From NCBI RefSeq assembly GCF_008801605.1, contig NZ_VZPJ01000001.1:496001-560000 (forward strand): a stretch of DNA of 64,000 nucleotides, given 5' to 3'. The stretch's first letter is position 1; the number at the start of each line of letters is the position of its first letter. A program made the position numbers and the translations under genes. Origin of the DNA: Pseudomonas brassicacearum subsp. brassicacearum. GTDB taxonomy: Bacteria; Pseudomonadota; Gammaproteobacteria; Pseudomonadales; Pseudomonadaceae. Of this stretch, positions 47,408-56,732 are shown one piece after another. Under the pieces are notes generated by a model. That model made no database searches. It worked only from the letters and a program-made list of their open reading frames with translations, and had not been told where the DNA came from.

Positions 47408-49499
47408 TCGCCGTATGACTGGGACCTAGTGCAAATCCAAGGTCCATGAGCAGCTCGGCGATCCGGGAGCGGTCGTTGATCGAGCTGTCAGCGATCATCA
47501 CCTGCAAGGTCTCGATACGCTGGTCAAATCCGATCGGATCAACATGATCCTTAAGGTCTCTGGCGCTGAAGCGTGCGGCGATCGCGCAAAGCAGCTCACC
47601 CAGCTTTTCGGCAATGTTGCCGTCAACCTGCGGGATGATCTTGCGAAGCGACCCAACAGCGTGCCCGACGCGCAGATGGTGCAAGGTATCGTCGAGAACA
47701 TCTGAATAGCCTTTGTTGGACACCCGTAGCCTTGGTAGCAGCAGCGCCGTGCGATCGATCATAAGGTTCGTCCAATGCCGGTCATCGGCTACATTACCCA
47801 GCGCTCGACGGCTGACGCCCCTGCGACTCAATCGAAGCAACCGGCTGATCGCCGCGTCGACCGGGACGGTCTGGAACAAGGTCATGCTGACCGCCCCGAA
47901 TCCGACCGCCGCGAAGAGCGCAACAACAGTATTGAGGGATGCAGCGAAGTCGCCGGCGTAGGTGGCGCGCAGCCCCGATAGAATCGGAATGGTCAGGGTG
48001 ATACCGAGTGCCATGAACGTTGTCGGCGGACGCGCTTGCAGGGAACCCGCGAACAGGAACGCCGGTGCTAGCACTGCAACAAGGAGAGCGAAGTCCGTGA
48101 CCTGAGGAAGAATGACGAAGCTGTAGGCAAAGCTGATGACCACCCCATAGATCGAGCCGAGCATATATTTGATGACGTTAGGGGCTGGCGCATCGACATT
48201 CCCGAACAGCGTGCAACATACGCCGAAAATCGATACGGCTGTCCCGCCCTCAGGCCAGGCCGACCAGATCCAGAAAGCGCAGCTGATCAGGATGCCGACG
48301 ATGGCACCCAACGCGGCCCGGCCCGCCATCCAGCGATCGCGGTGATAGATGTAGCCCTTCGCGGGCTTGGGCCAATGAAGCACTGTCGCCTCGTGTGATA
48401 GGTCGGCAGTCACGATGTGGCGCCCCAGGTTGTCGCAGTCCTGGAGCAGGCCAATCATTTCGCCAAGATAACCGGCGAGATTAGCGGCGAGCCTGACGCC
48501 AGGCGCTGCGGCGTCTACGTCGAAACGTTTGTTGATCTCGCGTGCATGGGCGATTAAACACATTGCCACGCCCTCCCGGTCGACCGCCTCGACAGCCGGG
48601 ATCCACGTCGCAATGTCATCGAGCAAAGCGACCAGTTCATCGGGCGCGTTGTAGCCGTCCATACCCAGGGAATGGATCCGGTCCTCGATCTCCGCAGCGA
48701 GCGCAAGCAATCGCGCGAGCCGGTCATGGATCAACTGTACCGACTCGTGCCGCAGCCCAGGGGCAGGATCATAGGGTAGGTGCGTTGCAAGCCCCTGAAG
48801 GGCAAGAAGATCTACTGCGAGCTGGGTGCGGTCGCGACGATTCTCGCTCGGCGCTCCCTTCAAGGCGTCAGCTGCCAACTGACGGGCGTCCCGCAGCGCT
48901 GCCAACAGCTTGCCAATGAACTGACCCGTCATACGCTTGGGCAGGATGTAGCGATGCACTAGAACCGCACACAGTATCCCGATGGAGATTTCCTGGACCC
49001 GCACAGAGGCTGTATCAAACACCGTGCCTGGATCAAGGACGCAGGGAAATCCGATCAGGCTCGCGGTATAACCCGCAAGAACGAAAGCATAGGCTCTTGG
49101 CGTGCGATCAAGCAGCGAGAAATAAAGACACAGGCCGATCCAGCAGGCGAGCACCACGCTGCATACGATAGGGTCGTTCACGAAATTCGGAATGATTGCC
49201 ACCGTTGCCGCCGCCCCGGCGAGGGTTCCCACGAAGCGATAGACACCGCGACTGAGCGACGCACCCGCAGACGTCTGCGAGACGATGTAGACAGTCACTA
49301 TTGCCCAGTAGGGATTGGCAAGTCCTATACGCAGCGAAACATAGTAGGCCAACATCGCCGCGGCAAAGCTCTTCGCCGAAAACAGCAACGCGTCCACATC
49401 TGCCCTCATGGCAGGAGTTTGCAGGAGAGACACTACCGCGTGCGCTATGCCGACGTCGGCGCGCCCAGGTGGTTTGTTCACAGCAGATAGGATGTTCAT
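47388..49499 (-). CDS. FUSC (AaeB/fusaric-acid resistance) efflux pump subunit
   Basis: From the ATG at 49499 the protein has 703 residues; a nearby ATG at 49508 is also possible. It has two blocks of about five membrane helices (residues 35-180 and 390-540) around cytosolic domains, the FUSC family plan. YAIVTVYIVSQTSAG-like sequence near residue 65 is characteristic. It would export aromatic acids; fusaric acid from rhizosphere Fusarium is one known substrate class. A divergent AraC gene lies 76 bp away. Confidence 0.87.
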   Translation of the reverse strand: MNILSAVNKPPGRADVGIAHAVVSLLQTPAMRADVDALLFSAKSFAAAMLAYYVSLRIGLANPYWAIVTVYIVSQTSAGASLSRGVYRFVGTLAGAAATVAIIPNFVNDPIVCSVVLACWIGLCLYFSLLDRTPRAYAFVLAGYTASLIGFPCVLDPGTVFDTASVRVQEISIGILCAVLVHRYILPKRMTGQFIGKLLAALRDARQLAADALKGAPSENRRDRTQLAVDLLALQGLATHLPYDPAPGLRHESVQLIHDRLARLLALAAEIEDRIHSLGMDGYNAPDELVALLDDIATWIPAVEAVDREGVAMCLIAHAREINKRFDVDAAAPGVRLAANLAGYLGEMIGLLQDCDNLGRHIVTADLSHEATVLHWPKPAKGYIYHRDRWMAGRAALGAIVGILISCAFWIWSAWPEGGTAVSIFGVCCTLFGNVDAPAPNVIKYMLGSIYGVVISFAYSFVILPQVTDFALLVAVLAPAFLFAGSLQARPPTTFMALGITLTIPILSGLRATYAGDFAASLNTVVALFAAVGFGAVSMTLFQTVPVDAAISRLLRLSRRGVSRRALGNVADDRHWTNLMIDRTALLLPRLRVSNKGYSDVLDDTLHHLRVGHAVGSLRKIIPQVDGNIAEKLGELLCAIAARFSARDLKDHVDPIGFDQRIETLQVMIADSSINDRSRIAELLMDLGFALGPSHTASAPHDR

Positions 49500-49575
49500 G
49501 CGAACCATTATTGCTGCGTTGCAAACGCAAATAAATTCAGTATTCTTCCAAAATATCCCTAAAAGCTGCCAACCG

Positions 49576-50478
49576 ATGCCGCCCACACCATCAGCCGTCT
49601 CTGTCTTCGACCCCGACCTCACGGATCGGACGGCGGTGGCCCGGCAGCTCGACTTTGCAGATCACCAAGCGGAAGTGCCGACGCATGTGCATCGCAAGGG
49701 TCAACTGATCCTCGCGCTGCACGGGGCGGTCACTTGTACTGCGGACAACGAGATCTGGATCGTACCGCCCAACTGCGGTGTCTGGATTCCGGGCGGCGTG
49801 CCCCATAGCGCACGGGCGACAGCGAATGCCCGGCTCAATTATCTGTTCGTGAACCCCGGAGCGGCGAAGCTGCCCGAGGATTGCTGCACGCTGTCCATCT
49901 CCCCGATGATCCGGGAAATGGTTGATCGGCTGGCACAGGAGCCTGCCGATTATCCTCCGGTTGGCCATGCCGCCAGGCTTGCGAGAGTGATCCTCGACGA
50001 ACTGGTCGAAATGCCGCGTGAGCGCTTCAACCTCCCCATCTCCAGTCATCCCAAAATTCGTGCGATAGCCCATGCACTGACGCTCGACCCTTCCGACCGC
50101 AGTACGTCAGCCGAATGGGCCAAACGCGTGGCGATGAGCGACAGGTCGCTGTCTCGATTGATGATTCGTGAGACGGGCCTTACGTTTGGACGCTGGCGGC
50201 AACAGTTGCACCTTGTCGTTGCACTGCGAGAGTTGGCCAGTGGTGCGAAGGTGCAGAACGTTGCAACCGAGCTGGGCTATAACTCGGTCAACGCCTTTAT
50301 CACCATGTTCAAAAAGGCCCTGGGGAGCACGCCCGCACAGTATTTTGCACAACGCGGGGCGCTGCCGCCGTCGGCTCCAAAACGAAGCATGGCTTCAAGC
50401 ATGGACGGGCAGAACCAACCCGAAAAGAACAAAAAAACCACCACAGACCTTATTGAATCGCCGCCCGGTTCGGGCTAA
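49576..50478 (+). CDS. AraC-family regulator of the efflux operon
   Basis: From the ATG at 49576 the protein has 300 residues. An N-terminal cupin-type sensor (EVPTHVHRKGQLILALHGAV, PPNCGVWIPGGVPH) precedes a double helix-turn-helix (MSDRSLSRLMIRETGLTFGRWR; VATELGYNSVNAFITMFKKALG near 235-260). It is divergent from the AaeA/AaeX/FUSC operon. The last 28 residues run over the 3' end of the convergent LysE gene and do not look like family sequence, so the natural C-terminus may have been replaced at a junction. Confidence 0.85.
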   Translation: MPPTPSAVSVFDPDLTDRTAVARQLDFADHQAEVPTHVHRKGQLILALHGAVTCTADNEIWIVPPNCGVWIPGGVPHSARATANARLNYLFVNPGAAKLPEDCCTLSISPMIREMVDRLAQEPADYPPVGHAARLARVILDELVEMPRERFNLPISSHPKIRAIAHALTLDPSDRSTSAEWAKRVAMSDRSLSRLMIRETGLTFGRWRQQLHLVVALRELASGAKVQNVATELGYNSVNAFITMFKKALGSTPAQYFAQRGALPPSAPKRSMASSMDGQNQPEKNKKTTTDLIESPPGSG

Positions 50479-51003
50479 CCATGGCCTGACCTGGTGCGCA
50501 GCGCTGGCCACTAGATACTCAACGACGAACTCCACCACGGCGTAAGTCAATGCGATGACGACCGTCTGCGCGATGATGCTTCTGTGGGGGTCCAGGAATG
50601 GCGGGATAAATGCGGTGAATAGCAGCAGCGCCTTGGGATTTGAAATGGCCGATACCAACCCCTGGCGGAACAGAGACCAGCCTCGGAAGTTCTTGGTACC
50701 CGTCGCATCAAGACTCACGGGTGGGGAGCGCCACAGCCCGAAGCCCAACCAGATCAGATAAAGCCCGCCGATTATCTTCAACGCTGTGAACCAGGTGGCC
50801 GACGCCTGGATCAGCGCTCCCAATCCCAATGCGCAAAGTGAAAGCACGACGGCAAAGCCGAGAACGCCACCCGTGATAGTGAACAACGTTTTTCGGCTCC
50901 CATGAATGGCTCCATGGGTAAGCACTAATAGCGCATTGGGTCCTGGCACTATCGCTATGCCGCAGCAGGTAAACAGATAGAGCAACCAAGTCTCAAATGG
51001 CAT
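50395..51003 (-). CDS. LysE/RhtB-family amino-acid exporter
   Basis: A 202-residue inner-membrane protein with about six hydrophobic helices and the family motif VPGPNALLVLTHGAIHGSRKT near residue 20; NPKALLLFTAFIPPFL near 120 is also typical. It exports amino acids or homoserine-lactone-like compounds. It is divergent from a LysR gene, the usual ArgP/LysG-like arrangement. Its 3' end overlaps the convergent AraC frame by 84 bp. Confidence 0.88.
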   Translation of the reverse strand: MPFETWLLYLFTCCGIAIVPGPNALLVLTHGAIHGSRKTLFTITGGVLGFAVVLSLCALGLGALIQASATWFTALKIIGGLYLIWLGFGLWRSPPVSLDATGTKNFRGWSLFRQGLVSAISNPKALLLFTAFIPPFLDPHRSIIAQTVVIALTYAVVEFVVEYLVASAAHQVRPWLARTGRRFNKVCGGFFVLFGLVLPVHA

Positions 51004-51114
51004 GATCCGATCCCAGTGTGTCGATTCTGATCAGCATCCTGCGAGTGAACAGCCGCCATGAAAAGCGCATAATTCACGTCGTAGCCATTCGATTAACGAA
51101 TAGAGGTGACAGCG

Positions 51115-51978
51115 ATGCCTGCCAGCGATTTGCAGACCGATTGGCTCAAGTGTTTCGTGGCAGTGGTGGATGCAGGTTCTCTATCGGGTGCAGCCCACGA
51201 GGTCAACAGATCGCAATCAGCTGTCAGCATGCAGATGAAGAAGCTGGAGGCAGCCCTTGGACGGCCGCTATTGAGTCGTGGCCCGAGGCACCTACACCTG
51301 ACCGCTGACGGCCAGACGCTGCTGGGCTACGCCCGCCGCATACTTGCACTCCATGCAGAAACCCAAGCGGCATTTCACGGTGAAGAGTTAACCGGACGAA
51401 TCCGCCTTGGCGTCGCGGAGGACTACGCGGCAAAGTATCTCACGCCCGTTCTGAAGCGCTTTTCGCCGCGCTACGCAGGCGTGGAAATAGAGTTGACCTG
51501 TGAACAGTCGACCACGCTGATACCACGTGTGCGAAGCGGCGATCTTGATCTTGCGCTGGTGTCCAGAGACTCGCCTCAAAGCGGCACATTCCTCTTCAAG
51601 GAACCTATGGTTTGGGTGGGTTCACCCCAGTTCGAACTATGGAGGCGAGACCCGGTGCCCATTGCAGTCTACGAAAGGGAGAGCCTGGCTCGACGCTATG
51701 CAGTGAACTCACTGACCCAGCAGGGACGTGAATTCAAGGTGGTATACAACAGCTCCAGCCTTGCTGGCCAGGTGGCCGCAGTCGAGGGAGGACTCGCTAT
51801 CGCCGCGATCACTCAGTGCAGCGTGCAGCCATCGCTTCACGTCTTAAGCAACGAACACGGCTTAGGAAACATTGAACCTATGGAAGTGTCGATTCTACGT
51901 AGCCGAACCTCTCGCGGGTCTAAAGCAGTCAATAGCCTTCATGCTTTTATCATCAGCGCGCTAAGACTTCAGGCGTAG
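51115..51978 (+). CDS. LysR-family regulator (ArgP/LysG-like position)
   Basis: The ATG at 51115 (GAGGTGAC upstream) gives 287 residues; a GTG nine bases earlier is the alternative. The winged helix reads WLKCFVAVVDAGSLSGAAHEV then RSQSAVSMQMKKLE, and an effector domain follows. Divergence from the LysE exporter with a 111-bp gap makes it the probable regulator of that gene. Confidence 0.88.
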   Translation: MPASDLQTDWLKCFVAVVDAGSLSGAAHEVNRSQSAVSMQMKKLEAALGRPLLSRGPRHLHLTADGQTLLGYARRILALHAETQAAFHGEELTGRIRLGVAEDYAAKYLTPVLKRFSPRYAGVEIELTCEQSTTLIPRVRSGDLDLALVSRDSPQSGTFLFKEPMVWVGSPQFELWRRDPVPIAVYERESLARRYAVNSLTQQGREFKVVYNSSSLAGQVAAVEGGLAIAAITQCSVQPSLHVLSNEHGLGNIEPMEVSILRSRTSRGSKAVNSLHAFIISALRLQA

Positions 51979-52110
51979 TCAACCGGCTCTGGGGAGGTAA
52001 TCAGGTGGAAAGCCGGATCGCCACCATGCCGATACCCTAGAGCAAGGTGGTCCTGAAATAGGTTTACACCTGTTTCACCCCAACGTCCGCTGGAACGAAT
52101 TGTCAGGCGT

Positions 52111-53220
52111 CTACAACAGTACGGCTTCAATTGGGCGCCTCAAGGATCTGGGCATCTCGGGTCCACGACCGAACCGAATGACAAGATCAGGCCTTTCACC
52201 CAAGATACCGATTGATTTGGCGAACTGCGGCCTGAGTGACGCGACTTCCACCGGCTGATTAAGGTGAGCGGTTCGAACATCCATCGCCGTTGCCTGCAAA
52301 GCAAACCGTTGAAAGGCACGACCCACCTCGATCCAGTGATGCTTGTCCTCAAGCGCTGAAACAAATACCGCAATGCCGGAGGAGCTCCGAACATGTCGCG
52401 CGTACTTGTCATTTTCGGACTCTTCGGAAAAAAAGAAATCAAACATCAGGCCACCAAGCCAACTGGGGACAGTTGGGTTGCCGGAAGAACCTGTAAACAG
52501 TCCGTCGCCCTGCCTCGCAGCCTGCCCTCCGTTGAAACGCAACCATTCTTTGAGTTCGCGCACAAATGCCGGATCACGCATCTGTGCGGTGTTTCCCTGA
52601 ACCACGAAGTCAAGGACATTCTCCATGTCCTGTTTATCCGTGAGCAACTGAACCCGAACGCCATTTCCCGAGCCGGCTATTTCCAGAAGCCGCAGTTCGT
52701 CGTTTGAAAGAGGCTTGGCATCAAATTCGGCCCTGGTCGACTGCCGACGCGGGATTGCCTCGAAAAGCGGAGTTCGGACCTGCGCTGCGCGCTCCAAGGA
52801 GATGTTCCATGATTCGTTTTTCCCGGTATTGAAAACGGCATCACCCCTAAAGCCCATCGCTGCCGCTGCCTGCACAAGGTTCTCGGCGGCGCAGCCGAGG
52901 CTGACAAAAAGGTGGTGATCGTCTGGATCGACAATCGGACATCTGCGTTGATAGTCAGGCAGGATTGAAATCGACTGATCGTCCAGCCCGAACTTCCAGC
53001 ACTGGGTGTTGTGACTGGATGGCGCCAGGGTTGCGTAGCGCACAAGTTCGCGCAGTACTGCAGGAACGTTACTCGAATCGAGTTCGCTGTGACGCCATAT
53101 CTGCTTCACGGCATGCTCATATTCCACACTGCCCTTGCTCAAGGTGTGGAACGCAAGGGCCCCTGCGGCACCCACCCCCGTTGCTGCAGCAGCAGTGATG
53201 AACTTTCTTCTCGTCAACAT
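52111..53220 (-). CDS. TAT-exported nitroreductase-fold protein (Acg-like)
   Basis: The 369-residue protein opens with a twin-Arg signal (MLTRRKFITAAAATG, cleavage near residue 24-30). The rest is an FMN-nitroreductase fold: LAPSSHNTQCWKFGL near residue 65, RRQSTRAEF, and a long C-terminal region with SSGIAVFVSALEDKHHWIEVGRAFQRFAL near 295. Similar proteins include the Acg group, which bind flavin without proven reductase activity. Periplasmic location fits the TAT signal. The gene stands alone. Confidence 0.82.
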   Translation of the reverse strand: MLTRRKFITAAAATGVGAAGALAFHTLSKGSVEYEHAVKQIWRHSELDSSNVPAVLRELVRYATLAPSSHNTQCWKFGLDDQSISILPDYQRRCPIVDPDDHHLFVSLGCAAENLVQAAAAMGFRGDAVFNTGKNESWNISLERAAQVRTPLFEAIPRRQSTRAEFDAKPLSNDELRLLEIAGSGNGVRVQLLTDKQDMENVLDFVVQGNTAQMRDPAFVRELKEWLRFNGGQAARQGDGLFTGSSGNPTVPSWLGGLMFDFFFSEESENDKYARHVRSSSGIAVFVSALEDKHHWIEVGRAFQRFALQATAMDVRTAHLNQPVEVASLRPQFAKSIGILGERPDLVIRFGRGPEMPRSLRRPIEAVLL

Positions 53221-53337
53221 TGAACTACGCCTCCCATCTTTGAACGCCTGACGTTTGGTTAATGGGCGGGCGTTAGCCCTGAGTGCCGTAGCGCTCTTGA
53301 GCTTCTTTATAACTCAACTCGTTTTTTTCGACAGGCA

Positions 53338-53369
53338 CAAAAAAGCCACTCATCCGAGTGGCTTTTTTC
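53338..53369. terminator. Strong bidirectional Rho-independent terminator
   Basis: AAAAAAGCCACTC (53338-53350) and GAGTGGCTTTTTT (about 53356-53368) form a long stem with A and T runs on both sides. It lies just beyond a tRNA-Gly 3'-end remnant on the minus strand, as expected if it once served that tRNA gene. It could now end the candidate effector transcript. Confidence 0.85.
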
Positions 53370-53376
53370 TGAATCC

Positions 53377-53397
53377 TGGAGCGGGGAACGAGACTCG
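53377..53397 (-). other. 3'-end remnant of tRNA-Gly(GCC), candidate attachment site
   Basis: Read on the minus strand, CGAGTCTCGTTCCCCGCTCCA matches the last 21 bases of bacterial tRNA-Gly(GCC) at 20 positions; upstream of it there is no tRNA body. It contains a near copy (17 of 18) of GTCTCGTTTCCCGCTCCA, recalled as the ICEclc-family attachment core. A tRNA terminator follows. This is the expected scar at the far end of an island integrated in a tRNA-Gly gene. Confidence 0.7.
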
Positions 53398-53457
53398 TAT
53401 CTGGTGTCCGATCCCTGGACATTAGGGAAAGACGACAATGCGCGACGAGGAAGGCTG

Positions 53458-55110
53458 CTACACGATATCGCCATCATCCTGAGCAGGCGGACGCGCGGGT
53501 ACTGAGGACGACGTTTGGACCTGCGTAGCTGCGAGCGGCTGCATGGGCACGCTCTGACCATGAACGACTTGGCTTTGAGAGGTGGCCGTGGGGCGTTGCC
53601 TCAGGGCGCCCACGCTTTTGTCCCAGGCCGATTGGGAGGTGGTGCCAATGGCGCTAGCAACGCTAATGACTCCATCCCCTGCCGCTTGGGCTGCACTTTT
53701 TGCGTGGTTGCTCGCTGAAACAGCTGTCTCCTTGGCAAACCTGGCGCCAGTGAGCGATGTCTTGACTGCAAGCTCACCTCCCTTGACCGCCACCCTGCCA
53801 GCTGCATCTGCGCTTCCTTCTACTGCTTTTGGTACATGGGCATCGACAGCAGCGACGGCTTTTTTCGGCAATGATCCACCTAGCGAGGCGCCAGCTGCCC
53901 ACAGCCCGAAAGCCAGGGTACCCAATACGTTTTTTACACCCTCCGAGGCTGCGGTAGCCGCCATTTTTCCCAGTTCCTTCGACTTGGCCAAGTTGGCTGT
54001 GGCGGTTGTACCCGCGCCCATGGCAGAAAAACCGCCAATCAGGAGACCATTTCCTAAAACACTGACCGGGTCTGCTATCTCTTTCAAGGCATCGCCGCTG
54101 ATGACCGCATTCAGAGCCGTAGCCGCGCCTTCACCCAGCCGCGCGGAGACCATCTTGACCAGGGCAGTGGCATCGAGATCCTTTAACGTCTGAAAGTCAT
54201 CCAGCCATTCGGTATCTTGATCAATAGGCTTATGAGCCTGCCCTTGCGGTACAGCATCGCGACGACCATAGAGCATTGCCGGGTCAGCTAAATGGTTAGT
54301 GCGATCGCGGCTCACATTGTAATGCTCGATTGCCATACCCACGATGATAGCCGTGACCGGCCGTAGGGCAGGCTGCAGGACTGCATCCAGGTGCTCTTTG
54401 CCAGCAGCCGTCATGGCAAGTGTTGACGCGTACATTGCAGTATTACGTACGGCAAATCCGGTAAGCCACTTATTGGCTTCGTCAAAAGCATTGCGCAATG
54501 GACCTTTGTCCAACGCCAGCAGCTTTTCCGCCACTGATGCTTGAAGCGCCGGGTGCAGCGTATTGCTCTCGGGTTTAAGGTAATAACCAGGCTTGAAGCC
54601 TGCAATCAGCTTGTTACCGCTAGCATCCGCCATACCGGCATACAAGCATGCCATCGCGTTCTCTATAGCCGCTTCGCGTACGGTATTGGCATGCTGGCCC
54701 GCTACCTGGAGGATGGACGGCTTGAAATTGCCTGCCTCGGTGAGCGCCGCAAAGGGCGTCCCCCCCATCCCGGACTTTATTGACGCAAACAATCTGTCGG
54801 CTCTGCCGGCGTTTTTTTCCGCCTTCTCCATGTCATGGACGTTATAGCCCCCTGCCTCCAACCGTTGAGCACGGTCATCGCGAATGGCGGTCAGCTCCGC
54901 GTTGCGTGCGCTTGAAGCAGGGGCAGCGGGTTGATCGGAGCCGGCTTCTGTTTCAAGGTGAGCCTCGAAATGGTTTTGGAGCCGCACGCTCATCGCTAAC
55001 CCGATAGGGCCAAGGTCAGGAGAGTGAGAGGCCTGTTGCGTTGCTTCCTGCTGTATCTCATCAGGTACACGAGTCAGCTCGCGGCTTGCACGTACATTAG
55101 GCGTATCCAT
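53458..55110 (-). CDS. Candidate type III effector-like protein of unknown family
   Basis: The ATG at 55110 has AGAGGA upstream and gives 550 residues; the longer frame begins in unlikely sequence. There is no Sec signal. The first 60 residues are rich in Ser, Gln, Thr and Ala; the middle is helical with hydrophobic Gly/Ala stretches (VLGNGLLIGGFSAMGAG near 340, LAFGLWAAGASLGGSLPKK near 400); the tail is Gln/Ser/Pro-rich low complexity. A HrpL-box-like sequence lies 73 bp upstream and a tRNA remnant downstream. I do not recognise a named effector family. Confidence 0.55.
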   Translation of the reverse strand: MDTPNVRASRELTRVPDEIQQEATQQASHSPDLGPIGLAMSVRLQNHFEAHLETEAGSDQPAAPASSARNAELTAIRDDRAQRLEAGGYNVHDMEKAEKNAGRADRLFASIKSGMGGTPFAALTEAGNFKPSILQVAGQHANTVREAAIENAMACLYAGMADASGNKLIAGFKPGYYLKPESNTLHPALQASVAEKLLALDKGPLRNAFDEANKWLTGFAVRNTAMYASTLAMTAAGKEHLDAVLQPALRPVTAIIVGMAIEHYNVSRDRTNHLADPAMLYGRRDAVPQGQAHKPIDQDTEWLDDFQTLKDLDATALVKMVSARLGEGAATALNAVISGDALKEIADPVSVLGNGLLIGGFSAMGAGTTATANLAKSKELGKMAATAASEGVKNVLGTLAFGLWAAGASLGGSLPKKAVAAVDAHVPKAVEGSADAAGRVAVKGGELAVKTSLTGARFAKETAVSASNHAKSAAQAAGDGVISVASAIGTTSQSAWDKSVGALRQRPTATSQSQVVHGQSVPMQPLAATQVQTSSSVPARPPAQDDGDIV

Positions 55111-55182
55111 GGCATGTCCTCTTAGTGATCGGCAGATAGAAGAATGCAAATGACCCGGTATGAGCGGCGACATCCTTACACC

Positions 55183-55210
55183 TGAGTGACCGTGCAGAGA
55201 GAAGCGTTCC
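55183..55210 (-). promoter_or_regulatory. HrpL-box-like promoter
   Basis: On the minus strand GGAACG is followed after 15 bases by TCACTCA, compared with the consensus GGAACC-N15/16-CCACNNA; each half has one mismatch. It lies 73 bp before the ATG at 55110. A match this good can arise by chance, so it is supportive only. Confidence 0.4.
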
Positions 55211-55379
55211 AAAGGATGTAATAAAAATGAAAACCAGCTCCCCCAAACGAGGAACAGGATCGTGCGCGCAAGCTCGCAGGGGGCCGGTGCGTCAGTGGGC
55301 CGTGACAAGCCTTCCAGCGTAAGCGTTCCGAGAACAGTAAGCGGCTGGTGATCCGCAAGCGGCTACCGGGGGAGCCGGA

Positions 55380-56630
55380 TCAAAGGTGCAGCGCCGGCCT
55401 GGCCTGGGCACTGCCATGGGCCGAAGGGACTCGAACACGCAACGCAATCAGCAGCGCGGCCAGCAGCATCAGCACCGCCGCCGCTACGAATACGCCTGCG
55501 CTGCCACCGAGGCTGAACATCGCACCGCCAGCAGCGGCGCCCGTTGCGATGGCCGACTGCACAGAAGCCACCACCATGCCTCCGGCGCTTTCCGCCTGAT
55601 CAGGTATCGCGCTGGCGACCCAGTTCGACCACGCCACCGGCACACCGCCAAAGGCCAGGCCCCAGATCGCCAGCAGCACCGCCTGCCCTGGCACCGAGGC
55701 CGGCAACAGAACCAACGCCAGTGCCGCAACGCCCACCAGCGCGGGCATCAACACCAGGGTGGCCAGTGGATGACGCTCAAGCAGCCACCCGGCCAACAGC
55801 GTGCCGCCGAAGTTCGCCACACCGAAACCCAGCAGCATCAGCGACAACCCTTGCGGACCGATGCCGGTGGTGCCCTCGAGGAATGGCCGAACATAGGTGA
55901 ACATCGCAAAGTGGCCGCTGTGCACCAGCACACAACCGAACATCCCCATGGCGATGCCCGGGCGCCGCAAAACCTCGAGTACGGTGCGCAGGCGTGCCGG
56001 CGTGCGCGGCGCAAGGCGCGGCAGCGTGAACGACTGGAAAGCCAGGGTCACAAGACCTACCGCCGCCGCTGCAAAGAACGCGCTGCGCCAGCCATATAGC
56101 CCGCCCAGGTAGCTGCCCAGCGGGACCGCAACCACCGTCCCGACGGCAATGCCGCTGAAAATGATCGAGAGCGCTCGAGGCAACAAAGCTCCCGGTACCA
56201 AGCGCATCGCCACCGCTGCCGCCATGCTCCAGAACCCACCAAGGGCGATGCCCAGCAAGATACGCATCACCAATAGCACCGCGAAACTGGAGGAAACGGC
56301 GACCAAAAGATTGGATGCGATCATCAAGGTGGAAAAACCCAGCAGCACCCAGCGGCGGTCGATACCGCGAGTCAGGCCTGGCACCAACAGACCAGCGAAC
56401 AGCGCCACCACTGCTGTCACCGTTACCGCCTGGCCAGCCAGCGCTTCGGACACGCCCAGATCGGTAGCCATCGGCGTTAGCAGGCTGGCCGGAAGGTACT
56501 CGGCGGTGAGTAATCCGAACACGCCCATTGCCAACGAGAAGACTGCCATCCACGCAGGGGTTGCAGGTTCTACATACAGCCCGGCGCCGGGACGGCTGTC
56601 GGATACGGCATTACACACACAATCAGTCAT
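55380..56630 (-). CDS. MFS transporter (AraJ/sugar-efflux-like)
   Basis: A 416-residue membrane protein with about twelve helices after a 28-residue polar N-terminus. Features of the drug/sugar-efflux DHA1 group are GLLTAEYLPASLLTPMATDLG near residue 40 and GLTRGIDRRWVLL in loop 2-3. GGGAG lies about ten bases before the ATG. It is divergent from an AraC gene 102 bp away, its probable regulator. Confidence 0.87.
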   Translation of the reverse strand: MTDCVCNAVSDSRPGAGLYVEPATPAWMAVFSLAMGVFGLLTAEYLPASLLTPMATDLGVSEALAGQAVTVTAVVALFAGLLVPGLTRGIDRRWVLLGFSTLMIASNLLVAVSSSFAVLLVMRILLGIALGGFWSMAAAVAMRLVPGALLPRALSIIFSGIAVGTVVAVPLGSYLGGLYGWRSAFFAAAAVGLVTLAFQSFTLPRLAPRTPARLRTVLEVLRRPGIAMGMFGCVLVHSGHFAMFTYVRPFLEGTTGIGPQGLSLMLLGFGVANFGGTLLAGWLLERHPLATLVLMPALVGVAALALVLLPASVPGQAVLLAIWGLAFGGVPVAWSNWVASAIPDQAESAGGMVVASVQSAIATGAAAGGAMFSLGGSAGVFVAAAVLMLLAALLIALRVRVPSAHGSAQARPALHL

Positions 56631-56732
56631 TGCACGGATCTCCCAATTTGAATGGCGACCCGCAGTCTAGGCGTGGGGTACTGGATGATCTATGATCAAA
56701 AACCTCGATTTTTTGACTGAAACACCTGAACG

